Shown here piece by piece: positions 24,903 to 33,329 of a DNA stretch of 64,000 nt. The position numbers were made by a program, and so were the translations under genes. Position 1 is the first letter of the stretch. Each line of letters begins with the position of its first letter. The DNA lies in NCBI GenBank assembly GCA_022839745.1, contig JALHJB010000002.1:1-64000 (forward strand), written 5' to 3'. Source of the stretch: Actinomycetes bacterium. Lineage in GTDB: Bacteria; Actinomycetota; Coriobacteriia; Anaerosomatales; Anaerosomataceae. The notes beneath the pieces were generated by a model that did not search any database, had not been told where the DNA came from, and was given only the letters and a program-made list of their open reading frames with translations.

Positions 24903-26525
24903 ATGCTGGCCGAGCTCCATGTGCGCGATCTTGCTCTGATCGACGAGGTCTGGCTCGAGTTCGAGCCGGGCTTCACGGTGCTGTCCGGAGAGACCGGCGC
25001 CGGCAAGACGGTGCTCGTCTCGGCGTTGAAGCTCCTGCTGGGCGAGCGCGCCGATTCAACGATGGTGCGCCAGGGCGCCGACGAGGCCCTGGTGGAGGGC
25101 CGCTTCGTGCTGGATGGCAGGGACGTGCTCGTGCGGCGTCGCGTGAGTGCCGAGGGCCGGTCACGGTGCACCATCGATGGCGAGATGGCCACGGTCACGA
25201 TGCTCGCGGACCTCCTCGGCCCCACTGTGGACCTCCACGGCCAGCACGATCATCAGGCGCTCCTGTCGCCCGCGCGCCACGTGGGCTACCTCGACCGCTT
25301 CATCGGCGCTCCCGCGCATAACGCGCTGCAGGCGTACCGGGAGGCGCTGGCCGACTACCGCGCCGCCCGCGACCGGCTCGCCGAGCTTGAAGCGGCGCTT
25401 GCCGATCGGGAGCAGCGGCTCGACCGTCTCCGGTACGTCATCGCTGACATCGAGGCGGTCGAACCGCGTGCGGGGGAGGACGCGGAGCTTGCCGCGGCGT
25501 TGCCCCGGCTTCGCCACGGTGAGCGGCTCGCGGAGGCGGCGAACGCGGCATGGGTGGCCCTCAAGGAGGAGGGCGGTGCCTCCGACGGCCTGTCTCGCGC
25601 GCTCCAGGCGCTCGGCGCTGCGCGCGGGCTTGACGAGGCCTTTGACGTGTTCGCCGAAACGGCGACGCGTCTTGACATCGAGGTGCAGGAACTCGGTTCG
25701 GCCATCCTCGCGTATGCTGAGGCGATCGATCACGATCCGGCCGCGCTGGATGCTACCGAGTCCCGTCTCCACCTCATCGAGGGTCTTGCGCGCAAGTACG
25801 GAGGCAGCGTGGAGGCCGTGTTGGCGGCGCGCGACGCCGCCGTCGAAGAGGAGGCGGTCCTCGATGCGGGGGAGGCCGGGCTCGCCAGCGCGCGCGATGT
25901 GCGGGAGCGCGCGGCCGAGGCGCTGCGTGAGGCCGCCGAGGAGTTGCTGGCTGTCCGTGGCGAGGCCATCGATCCATTCGTGCACAGGCTCGGCGAGGCG
26001 GCGGCCGACCTCGCGCTGTCCGGGGCGACCTTTGCGGTTGCCCGCACCACGCTGCCGTTCGACTCGTGGGCCGCAGACGGGCCCGAGCGGGTGGAGTTCC
26101 TGTTCTCCTCCGGTGCTGGCGAGGAGCCGCGACCGCTCGCCCGGATCGCCTCGGGTGGCGAGGTGTCGCGTGTGATGCTGGCGCTCAAGGGCGTGCTCGG
26201 CGACGCGGACGCGGTGCCGGTGCTCGTGTTCGACGAGGTGGACGCCGGCATCGGCGGAGCCACGGCCCTGACCGTCGGCACGCGGCTGGCGGGACTCGCT
26301 ACCCGCCATCAGGTGCTCGCCATCACGCACCTTGCGCAGGTGGCGGCAGCGGCCGACCAGCACATCGTGGTCACCAAGGGTGAGCGCGATGGCAGGTCCG
26401 TGACGAACGTCAGTCCGGTAACGGGTGAGGGCCGTGTGGCCGAGGTGGCGCGTATGCTATCGGGAGGGGCCTCAGACGCAGGCATCGCGCACGCGCGCGA
26501 ACTGTTGGCCCGGCGTTCCCGGTAG
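24903..26525 (+). CDS. recN: DNA repair protein RecN
   Basis: SMC-like ATPase, 540 aa, acting in double-strand break repair. Walker A SGETGAGKTVLVSALKLLLG lies near the N-terminus, and a Q-loop region PTVDLHGQHDHQALL follows. Two coiled-coil arms flank the middle, and the C-terminal head has the signature IASGGEVSRVMLALK and Walker B VLVFDEVDAGIGG. ATG 24903 lies 1 nt after the nadK stop. Family length is normal (~550). Confidence 0.96.
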   Translation: MLAELHVRDLALIDEVWLEFEPGFTVLSGETGAGKTVLVSALKLLLGERADSTMVRQGADEALVEGRFVLDGRDVLVRRRVSAEGRSRCTIDGEMATVTMLADLLGPTVDLHGQHDHQALLSPARHVGYLDRFIGAPAHNALQAYREALADYRAARDRLAELEAALADREQRLDRLRYVIADIEAVEPRAGEDAELAAALPRLRHGERLAEAANAAWVALKEEGGASDGLSRALQALGAARGLDEAFDVFAETATRLDIEVQELGSAILAYAEAIDHDPAALDATESRLHLIEGLARKYGGSVEAVLAARDAAVEEEAVLDAGEAGLASARDVRERAAEALREAAEELLAVRGEAIDPFVHRLGEAAADLALSGATFAVARTTLPFDSWAADGPERVEFLFSSGAGEEPRPLARIASGGEVSRVMLALKGVLGDADAVPVLVFDEVDAGIGGATALTVGTRLAGLATRHQVLAITHLAQVAAAADQHIVVTKGERDGRSVTNVSPVTGEGRVAEVARMLSGGASDAGIAHARELLARRSR

Positions 26526-26546
26526 CGGGTGAGAGGGTACTAGCGC

Positions 26547-27668
26547 ATGCACATCTACGGCACCGCCAAGCTCGACCGCCGAACGAAGGATCTTGTGAAG
26601 CGCCTCGAGCACGGTGATATAGCGATCATCGATCACAAGGACATGGACCGGTTGAGCGCCGAATCGCTGCTCGAGTCCGGCGTGGACCTGGTCATCAACG
26701 CAGCCCCATCCATCTCGGGCGCGTATCCCAATCTTGGACCGCTCCTGCTGCTGCGCGGAGGCGTCGAGATCCTGGATGCGGTCGGCACGGCGGTCTTCGA
26801 CAAGGTCAAAGAGGGCGACCGTATCGAGGTGTCGCATGGCGATGTATACGCCAATGGCGAGGTCGTCGCGCGCGGCACGCGTCTTACCATCGACGCCGTA
26901 GAGAAGGCGATGGAGGAGGCCACCGGCCGCCTCGACGAGCAACTCGATGCGTTCGTCCGTAACACGATCGAGTTCATCGACAAGGAGCGAGAGCTGCTGA
27001 CAGGGCCGGTCGCGGTCCCGCACCTGAGCACCTCGCTCGAAGGACGCCACGCGCTCGTGGTGGTGCGCGGTTACGACTACAAGGAAGACCTCCGCACGCT
27101 GCTGCCGTACATCCGCGAGGCCAAGCCGGTGCTCATCGGTGTCGATGGTGGGGCCGACGCGCTCATGGATGTGGGGTTCAAGCCCGATATCATCATCGGC
27201 GACATGGACTCGGTGAGCGACAACGCGCTTCGCAAGGCACGCGATCTGGTCATCCACGCCTATCCCGACGGGCGCTGCCCGGGCCGCGAGCGTGTCACCG
27301 AGCTCGGGCTCATCGGCACCGAGTGGCGCAGTCCGGGCATGAGCGAGGACCTGGCGCTGATGCTGGCCAGCGAGCTTGGCGCGGAGCTGATCGTGGCCGT
27401 TGGCACCCACTGGAACCTGCTCGAGCAGCTTGACAAAGGGCGCAAGGGCATGGCGTCCACGTTCCTTGTGCGGCTGCGTGTGGGTCCGCGGCTCGTTGAC
27501 GCAAAGGGCGTGAGCCGCCTGTACCGGGCCTCGGTGAGCCCGATGCAGATGATCGTCCTCGTGGCCGCCGGGCTCGCGCTGCTGTCCGTGGTGATCATCA
27601 TCTCTGTGCCGGCGCGATCGTTCATCAACCTGCTGCTGCTGCAGCTTCGCACGCTCATCGGACTCTAG
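26547..27668 (+). CDS. steA: SteA-like cell-division protein (thiamin pyrophosphokinase-like fold)
   Basis: A 373-aa protein with a soluble N-terminal region (LDRRTKDLVKRLEHGDIAIIDHKDMDR), a TPK-like Rossmann region (LIGVDGGADALMDVGFKPDIIIGDMDSVS), and one C-terminal membrane helix (~MIVLVAAGLALLSVVIIISV). In Corynebacterium SteA sits at the division ring with SteB; in Mycobacterium the orthologue (Rv1697) lies between recN and mctB, exactly as here. True thiamin pyrophosphokinase activity is unlikely. ATG 26547 has GAGAGGG upstream. Confidence 0.85.
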   Translation: MHIYGTAKLDRRTKDLVKRLEHGDIAIIDHKDMDRLSAESLLESGVDLVINAAPSISGAYPNLGPLLLLRGGVEILDAVGTAVFDKVKEGDRIEVSHGDVYANGEVVARGTRLTIDAVEKAMEEATGRLDEQLDAFVRNTIEFIDKERELLTGPVAVPHLSTSLEGRHALVVVRGYDYKEDLRTLLPYIREAKPVLIGVDGGADALMDVGFKPDIIIGDMDSVSDNALRKARDLVIHAYPDGRCPGRERVTELGLIGTEWRSPGMSEDLALMLASELGAELIVAVGTHWNLLEQLDKGRKGMASTFLVRLRVGPRLVDAKGVSRLYRASVSPMQMIVLVAAGLALLSVVIIISVPARSFINLLLLQLRTLIGL

Positions 27669-27681
27669 GGGGTCTCTCACC

Positions 27682-28545
27682 ATGTACAACCTGCGCTATC
27701 ACATCGCATCGCTTGTAGCGGTGTTCTTCGCGCTCGCGGTCGGGCTCCTGCTCGGGACCATCGTTGCCGAGCAGGGGATGCTGGACGACCAGGGTGTGGC
27801 GCTGGTAGAGGGCCTCCAGACGCGGTTCGACGAGATCTCCGCCAAGAACCAGGAGCTCGAGGCGGGTCTCGAGCGCGACCGGGCGTTCTCCACGGATGCG
27901 GTCGGGCCGCTCACTGCCGGGAAGCTCAGCGGGATGACCGTCGCGATCGTCTCACCTCCGGACGGCACGGACACCATCGCCGCGGCGCGTACCGCGGTGG
28001 AGCAGGCCGGTGGTACCGTGCTCACCGTGACGCTCGGCGCGCCGGCTCTCGGGCTCGAGCAGTCCGAGCCGGAAGGGCTTGCCGGGTTCCTGCAGCTGCA
28101 GAACCAGGAGATCGCCTCGCCCGGCGAGGACCTCATCGATCAGGTGAGCAACGCGCTTGCCGCCGAGTGGCGGGCCGGCGACGCGCGGCCGCTCACCGAG
28201 CTGCTCGTGACCAATGGGCTCATGGCCGTGGAGAGCGCTCCGGGCACGGCGACGATCGACGCGGTGGTCATCGTGGGAGGCGAGGACGGGACGTGCGATC
28301 CGTTCGCCCGTGCTCTGGCGCAGCGCTACGTGGACGGTGGAGCGAGGGCGGTCGGTGTCGAGCTCAGCCTCGCGGAAGACGGTGTGGCCGCCGCATGCAG
28401 CGGCGACGGGCTTTCCGCGGTCGATCATCTCGCAACGCCGCAGGGCCGCTACTCGCTGATCGCCATACTCGCCGGCCTCGCTGACGGCTACTACGGCACG
28501 GGCGAAGGCGTGAGCGGGTACTACCCGCCGATCACCGCCCCGTAG
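27682..28545 (+). CDS. mctB: MctB/SteB-family copper-transport or division partner protein
   Basis: A 287-aa protein with an N-terminal membrane helix (ASLVAVFFALAVGLLLGTIV), then a coiled-coil stalk and an alpha/beta extracellular domain ending GYYGTGEGVSGYYPPI. This is the MctB (DUF3186) family, called a copper transporter in Mycobacterium (Rv1698) and SteB in Corynebacterium, where it recruits SteA. I favour the SteA-partner role from the gene pairing; copper transport is possible. The stop overlaps a small stem-loop at 28535-28550. Confidence 0.83.
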   Translation: MYNLRYHIASLVAVFFALAVGLLLGTIVAEQGMLDDQGVALVEGLQTRFDEISAKNQELEAGLERDRAFSTDAVGPLTAGKLSGMTVAIVSPPDGTDTIAAARTAVEQAGGTVLTVTLGAPALGLEQSEPEGLAGFLQLQNQEIASPGEDLIDQVSNALAAEWRAGDARPLTELLVTNGLMAVESAPGTATIDAVVIVGGEDGTCDPFARALAQRYVDGGARAVGVELSLAEDGVAAACSGDGLSAVDHLATPQGRYSLIAILAGLADGYYGTGEGVSGYYPPITAP

Positions 28546-28550
28546 GGCGG
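28535..28550. terminator. Small bidirectional stem-loop between convergent genes
   Basis: CCGCCC and GGGCGG pair around a CGTA loop across the mctB stop codon. It lies between mctB (+) and the minus-strand glycosyltransferase. There is no T-tract, so its efficiency as a terminator is doubtful. Confidence 0.35.
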
Positions 28551-28561
28551 GCGCGCCGCGC

Positions 28562-29242
28562 TCAGAGGTCGACGCCTCGCCAGAGGCGCCACAGGGCGCC
28601 TGCGACCTGCACGAACTGCCTGCCGCGGTGGGCGAATCCCGCGATGTCGCGGCCGGTGGCCGCATGCGCCATGTCGGTGGGGACCTCGGCGATGCGCATG
28701 CCAGCGCGTGCGGCTCTCACCGTGAGCGCGACTTCCACGCCGTAGCCGCGGGCGAACGGCGTGGCGGCGGTCCATGCGGCCCGATTCAGGGCTCGCTGAC
28801 CCGACAGGGGGGCGATCGGTTCATACCCCGACAGTGCTTTGATGCCGGCGCGTGCGAGGCCCTTCACCAGGCCGATGCCACCGGATCCCGCGGGGCGGGG
28901 CAGCGTGGCGATGGTCATGTCGGCCGATCCCCCGGCAACGGGGTCCAGCAACAGCCCCGCTTGTCCCGCTGTCTTGCCAAGGTCGCCGTCGAGCAGCACG
29001 ATGATGTCCGCGTCTGCGGCCACTGAGTCAAGCCCCGCCTGCAGCGCTCCGCCCTTGCCGAGGTTCGTCTCCAGCGCGAGCACTTCAGCGCCAGCGCTCC
29101 GTGCGAGGTCTGCCGTGTCGTCTGACGAGGCGTCGTCGATGACCAGCACGCGGTCGATCCCCGGCACGGCGTGTGCCGCAGCGATCGTCGCGGCGATCCG
29201 CTCGGCCTCGTTGTGCGCGGGGATGAGGGCTATCACGCTCAT
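28562..29242 (-). CDS. Family 2 glycosyltransferase
   Basis: A 226-aa GT-A fold enzyme beginning MSVIALIPAHNEAERIAATI with the nucleotide-sugar binding VLVIDDASSDDTADLARSAG and LLDGDLGKT (DxD-like). No membrane helix, so it is a soluble or peripheral transferase resembling dolichol-phosphate-sugar or polyprenyl-phosphate-sugar synthases. ATG overlaps the murJ stop (ATGA) and has SD GGGGAGG. Acceptor and sugar are unknown; the pairing with the MurJ flippase suggests envelope glycan work. Confidence 0.85.
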   Translation of the reverse strand: MSVIALIPAHNEAERIAATIAAAHAVPGIDRVLVIDDASSDDTADLARSAGAEVLALETNLGKGGALQAGLDSVAADADIIVLLDGDLGKTAGQAGLLLDPVAGGSADMTIATLPRPAGSGGIGLVKGLARAGIKALSGYEPIAPLSGQRALNRAAWTAATPFARGYGVEVALTVRAARAGMRIAEVPTDMAHAATGRDIAGFAHRGRQFVQVAGALWRLWRGVDL

Positions 29243-30870
29243 GAGCGGCCTCCCCGCCGCTTCAGGCGACGCATGATAGGCGCGGTGACATCAGCGAGCG
29301 CCGGGACCCGGAGCGCGATCATTGCGCCGTATGCCGTCACAAGGCCGAGGACACCAGCGATGGTCAGCTGGATGAGGAACCCGCCGGGGAGCGCGAGCAG
29401 CGGCTCCGCGAGGCGGGCCGTGACCCACGCCACCGCCGCCCCGGCGGCCGAAGCGGCGCCAACGAGCAGGAACGTTGTGAGCAGCGTCCGCCCATCGAAG
29501 GCGCCGAGCCTGCGGCGCAAGATGACGAGCAGGATCGTGCTGTGCATCAGGTAGAAGATGCCGTCGGCGATCGGGATGCCGATGATGCCGAGCCCCGGCC
29601 AACTCCCGACGCCGGTGGCGAGCGTCACGTACAGCGCCACGTGCACCGCTGTGGCCGCGATGTTCGTAAGCATCGGGGTCTTCGTGTCCTGCAGCGAGTA
29701 GAACGACTTCAGGACGTACATGTATCCCGCGAAGAACACCAGCGCGAGCGACCACCACAGCAGGACCCCGGCTACGATCGGCACGTCGGAGGCCGTGAAC
29801 CGGCCGGCCTGGTACATGGTGATGATCGGCGTGGCGAGCGTTGCCATGAGCGCGGCGAGCGGCATGATGAGCACCATCGTCGAGCGCAGTCCCCGGCTGA
29901 ACATCGCCTTGAAGCCCTGCGTGTCGGAGGCGTTCGCGCGCTCGGTGAGCTCAGGGAAGATGGCTGTGGCGAGTGCCACGGCGAAGATCCCGTACGGCAG
30001 CTGGTAGAACTGCCATGCGTAGCGCAACGCGGCCTGACCGCCGGGTCCGGTGGCGAGCGCGATGTTGTTGCGGAAGGTGACGGCCGCCATGTTGGTGATC
30101 ACGTAGATGAGCGTGGGCACCATCTTCACACCAACGGTGCGTAGCGCCGGATGGCGCCAGTCGATCCTCGGCGTGTACCGGCCGCCGAGCTTGAGGATGC
30201 TGGGGATCTGCACAACGGCCATAGCCACCACACCGAGGGTGGTGCCCACCGCGAGCCCCGTGAGGGCCAGCTGCGGGTCGCTTTCGCGGAACGGCACATA
30301 AAAGCCCAGCAACGTGACCGTGACCACGATGTTGTTGAAGATGGGCGCGATGGCGGGAGCGAGGAACTTGCGGTAGGAGTTCAGCACCCCGGCGAACACC
30401 AATTGTGCGCCGTAGAAGACGATCTGCACTGCGAAGAAGCGGAAGAACCATGTGGCGAGCTCGGCTTGCTCGGCCGAGATGGTGAGCGTCTGCAGGCGCA
30501 CGAGCGGCCCCGGCCAGATGGTCGCGATGAGCGCGACGGCACCCAGCACCAGGACGATGATGTTGAGGACGTAGCTCGCGAACCGCCATGCGTCCTCTTC
30601 GCCCTCTTTCTGCATCCGCTCCATGAACAGCGGGATGAACACGCTCGAGAGCACGCCGCCGGCGAGCAGTTCGAACACCATATTGGGGAGGTTGTTGGCG
30701 ATGTCGTACGAGTCCGCGATGGCGGTGAGGCCGAGCGCGAACGCCATCGCCCACGTGCGGACGAAACCGGTGAGACGCGAAACGAGCGTTGATGTGGACA
30801 TCAGCGCGGTGGAGCGCGCTATGGATGGTCGGGCGATTGGTCCTCCTCGGTGGTGGTCGATCTCGGCCAA
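29239..30870 (-). CDS. murJ: Lipid II flippase MurJ (MviN family)
   Basis: MOP-superfamily membrane protein with ~14 predicted membrane helices, proposed to flip lipid II outward for peptidoglycan synthesis. Family landmarks: LVSRLTGFVRTWAMAFALG, NNLPNMVFELLAGGVLSSVFIPLF, LPYGIFAVALATAIFPELTE and LKSFYSLQDTKTPM. As drawn, 543 aa from a TTG at 30870, which has no SD. An ATG at 30801 (MSTSTLVSRL) would give 520 aa. A strong AGGAGG at 30842-30847 has no canonical start behind it, so the start is unresolved. Confidence 0.92.
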   Translation of the reverse strand: MAEIDHHRGGPIARPSIARSTALMSTSTLVSRLTGFVRTWAMAFALGLTAIADSYDIANNLPNMVFELLAGGVLSSVFIPLFMERMQKEGEEDAWRFASYVLNIIVLVLGAVALIATIWPGPLVRLQTLTISAEQAELATWFFRFFAVQIVFYGAQLVFAGVLNSYRKFLAPAIAPIFNNIVVTVTLLGFYVPFRESDPQLALTGLAVGTTLGVVAMAVVQIPSILKLGGRYTPRIDWRHPALRTVGVKMVPTLIYVITNMAAVTFRNNIALATGPGGQAALRYAWQFYQLPYGIFAVALATAIFPELTERANASDTQGFKAMFSRGLRSTMVLIMPLAALMATLATPIITMYQAGRFTASDVPIVAGVLLWWSLALVFFAGYMYVLKSFYSLQDTKTPMLTNIAATAVHVALYVTLATGVGSWPGLGIIGIPIADGIFYLMHSTILLVILRRRLGAFDGRTLLTTFLLVGAASAAGAAVAWVTARLAEPLLALPGGFLIQLTIAGVLGLVTAYGAMIALRVPALADVTAPIMRRLKRRGGRS

Positions 30871-30921
30871 GTGTAGCCGACGACAGGGCGTTACCGTACC
30901 GGTGTCACGTTTCGGTATACT
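30870..30921. promoter_or_regulatory. Divergent promoter elements between murJ and the 766-aa gene
   Basis: On the plus strand TATACT (30916-30921) is a near-consensus -10 with TTACCG (30891-30896) as a weak -35. On the minus strand TACACT (reverse of 30870-30875) is a possible murJ -10. Both -35 matches are poor. Confidence 0.35.
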
Positions 30922-31028
30922 GGACCTCGGGCACTCAGAACCGGGTCGACCTTCGGTTCGATTCGCTCACGTCCCCCGTGATTCTGTAGACGCTTCGCCA
31001 TGCCCGAATCGACCGCCGAGGAGCCGCA

Positions 31029-33329
31029 ATGACACGACCGGGACGAGCGCTTGTCACCGCGTTCCTCACGCTCCTGCTGGCGACGAGCGTCCCGGCGAGC
31101 GCCATCGCGGAGTCTGAACCTGCTACGGACACGGTCATCATCGTGCTCGCCCCGTACCTTACCTGGGACGACATCATCGGTGGGTCCATGCCCAACACCA
31201 GGGCGATGGCGGAGAGCGGTGCCGTTGCCAACATGAACATCCTCAGCAGCGCGCGGTACGCGCGCGAGCTCACTCCCACGCACATCGCGCTCACGATGTC
31301 GGCAGGCGCGCCGATGGCGTTCGACGAGTCAGCGCCTCCGGCGTTCGACGCATCGGCCACGTACGGCTCGAGCACGGTCGCCGAGGCGTTCCGCCGTTCG
31401 ATGGGGTTGCAGGTCGAATCGGCTGAGATCGTCTATCTGGGACTGCCGAGAACGCTGCGCGCCAATGACATCCAAACGCTCGAGGGCATCCCCGGAGCGC
31501 TCGGTCAGTCGATCGAGGATGCGGGCGGCGCCACCGCGGCCCTGGGCAACTCCGACGGCGGGGTGATCGCCGGCGAACCGATCAGAAGCCGCCCCGCGGC
31601 GGTGCTTGCCATGAATACCAACGGCCTGGTCAGGCATGGTGATGTCTCGCTCAACATGACCGAGGAGGACGTCGAAGCTCCATTCGGTATCCGTACGGAT
31701 GTCGAGCACATGCAGTCTGTGTACCGGCAGGTACTGCGACAGATGGCGGCGACCGATGGTCCGGATCTCGTCGTGATCGACACCGGCGACGGTGAGCGGG
31801 CGTATCGTTTCGCGCCCGACGCCGCTCCGGAGGTGGCGGAGGGCCACAGGGCGGCCGCCGCGCGGAGCGTGGACGCCATCCTCGGCCTCGTTCGTGACCA
31901 CGCGCCCGAGGACGCGGTGGTGATGCTCGTGTCCAACGCGCAGGCACGTCCAGAGAGCGGCCCGAGCGGCTTTGGACCGGCCATCATCAGCGGTCCCGGT
32001 TTCGAGGGCGGGTTGGTCTCCTCGCCATCGACGCATCGGCCGGGCCTGATGACAGACCTTGACGTGGCCGCGTCGTCCCTGGCTGTTCTGGGTATCGATC
32101 GCCCGGTGTCGGTGCGAGGGAATGCGGTCGAACAGGCGGGGTCGGGGGAGGACCTGGACTCTCGCGTGGCGCGTCTCAAGGCCGCGAACGCGACCGCCGT
32201 GGGCGTGGACACCGTGCGGCTGCCCATCCAGACCGGCTACATCGCCGTGACGGTGCTTGCCCTCATCGCGTGTGCGCTGCTGCTCGGCCGGATCAGGCGG
32301 TTCCGCGATTCGTGGGGCGCGCACGTGGGCGCGGGGTTCCGCCACCTGATCATGCTGCTGTTGTCCATGCCCGTGTCAGCGACGCTGATGTTCCTCGTTG
32401 TGCCCTATCCCGACTCGGCGTCGGCGGTGGTGCTGCTGTTCCTCGGTGTGACCCTGGTGGTCTGGGTCCTGCTGTCTGCGCTCGAGCGCTGGCGGGGTTC
32501 AGCGATCGCCCTCTCGGTTCTGGGTCTCGGCACGGCTGCGGTGCTCCTCGCAGACCAGCTCTTTGGCGCGCCGCTGTCCTTCTCGGGTCTGTTCAGCTAC
32601 TCACCGCTTCTGGGCGCTCGCTACTACGGTATCGGCAACGAGGGCGCGAGCATCGTGGTGGGTGGAGCGCTGGCCGGCCTCGCCCTGCTCGTGGATGCGA
32701 AGCGTGGCACCGCATGGGTCCGCCACCTGCGATCGTGGGGGCCGGCGCTCGCCGGTCTTGCGATCGTGGTGATCACCGCCGCGCCGTTTCTGGGGGCGAA
32801 CATCGGAGTGATCGCCTGGGGCACTGCCGCTTTCGGGATCATGTGGCTGCATCTCACCGGTCGCAAGATGACGCTCGGGTGGTTCGCTCTCGGCATCGCG
32901 ATCGTTGCCGCGTTCGTTGTGGCGTTCTCTCTCTACGACCTCGCTGGCAGCGGCACGCAGACGCACCTGGGCAGGGCATGGGAGAGCGCCGACAGCGGCG
33001 GTCTCGTTGAGCTGTGGCGGATCGTGGTGCGCAAGGCCGAGACGAACTGGCGCGTGCTCCGGGCCACGAACTGGTCGGTGCTGATGGTCGCCATACTCGG
33101 GTTCCTCGCGTACATGCGCTGGCGTCCTCACGGCGTGTTCGCCGAGACCCTCGACTCGTACCCGGCGTTCGGCGTGGCCATAAGCGCCGCGCTCTGGGGC
33201 AGCCTCGTGGGCTACTTCACCGAGGACTCCGGTATCGTGATCCCCGCGCTCGTGATGCTCTACATCACAGGCTGCTTGTTGTATCTGATGCTGGCGAGTC
33301 CGCCTGCAGAGCCGGAGGTGTGTGCATGA
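31029..33329 (+). CDS. Exported alkaline-phosphatase-like domain with polytopic membrane region
   Basis: A 766-aa protein. A signal sequence is at residues 1-27 (ending PASAIA). The extracytoplasmic domain (~30-390) has the layout of alkaline phosphatase/sulfatase folds: PNTRAMAESGAVANM, TPTHIALTMSAG, DLVVIDTGD and VVMLVSN. However, the usual first metal Asp is replaced in TVIIVLAPYLTW, so it may be inactive. About ten membrane helices follow from ~395, with the marked motif GARYYGIGNEGASIVVGG on one helix. ATG has SD GAGGAG. Its stop overlaps the next transferase gene, implying joint work in envelope polymer synthesis. The function is unknown. Confidence 0.75.
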   Translation: MTRPGRALVTAFLTLLLATSVPASAIAESEPATDTVIIVLAPYLTWDDIIGGSMPNTRAMAESGAVANMNILSSARYARELTPTHIALTMSAGAPMAFDESAPPAFDASATYGSSTVAEAFRRSMGLQVESAEIVYLGLPRTLRANDIQTLEGIPGALGQSIEDAGGATAALGNSDGGVIAGEPIRSRPAAVLAMNTNGLVRHGDVSLNMTEEDVEAPFGIRTDVEHMQSVYRQVLRQMAATDGPDLVVIDTGDGERAYRFAPDAAPEVAEGHRAAAARSVDAILGLVRDHAPEDAVVMLVSNAQARPESGPSGFGPAIISGPGFEGGLVSSPSTHRPGLMTDLDVAASSLAVLGIDRPVSVRGNAVEQAGSGEDLDSRVARLKAANATAVGVDTVRLPIQTGYIAVTVLALIACALLLGRIRRFRDSWGAHVGAGFRHLIMLLLSMPVSATLMFLVVPYPDSASAVVLLFLGVTLVVWVLLSALERWRGSAIALSVLGLGTAAVLLADQLFGAPLSFSGLFSYSPLLGARYYGIGNEGASIVVGGALAGLALLVDAKRGTAWVRHLRSWGPALAGLAIVVITAAPFLGANIGVIAWGTAAFGIMWLHLTGRKMTLGWFALGIAIVAAFVVAFSLYDLAGSGTQTHLGRAWESADSGGLVELWRIVVRKAETNWRVLRATNWSVLMVAILGFLAYMRWRPHGVFAETLDSYPAFGVAISAALWGSLVGYFTEDSGIVIPALVMLYITGCLLYLMLASPPAEPEVCA

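Noticed and set aside
26547..27668. Thiamin pyrophosphokinase
   Set aside because: The Rossmann motif is TPK-like, but the C-terminal membrane helix and the recN/mctB context identify the SteA family.
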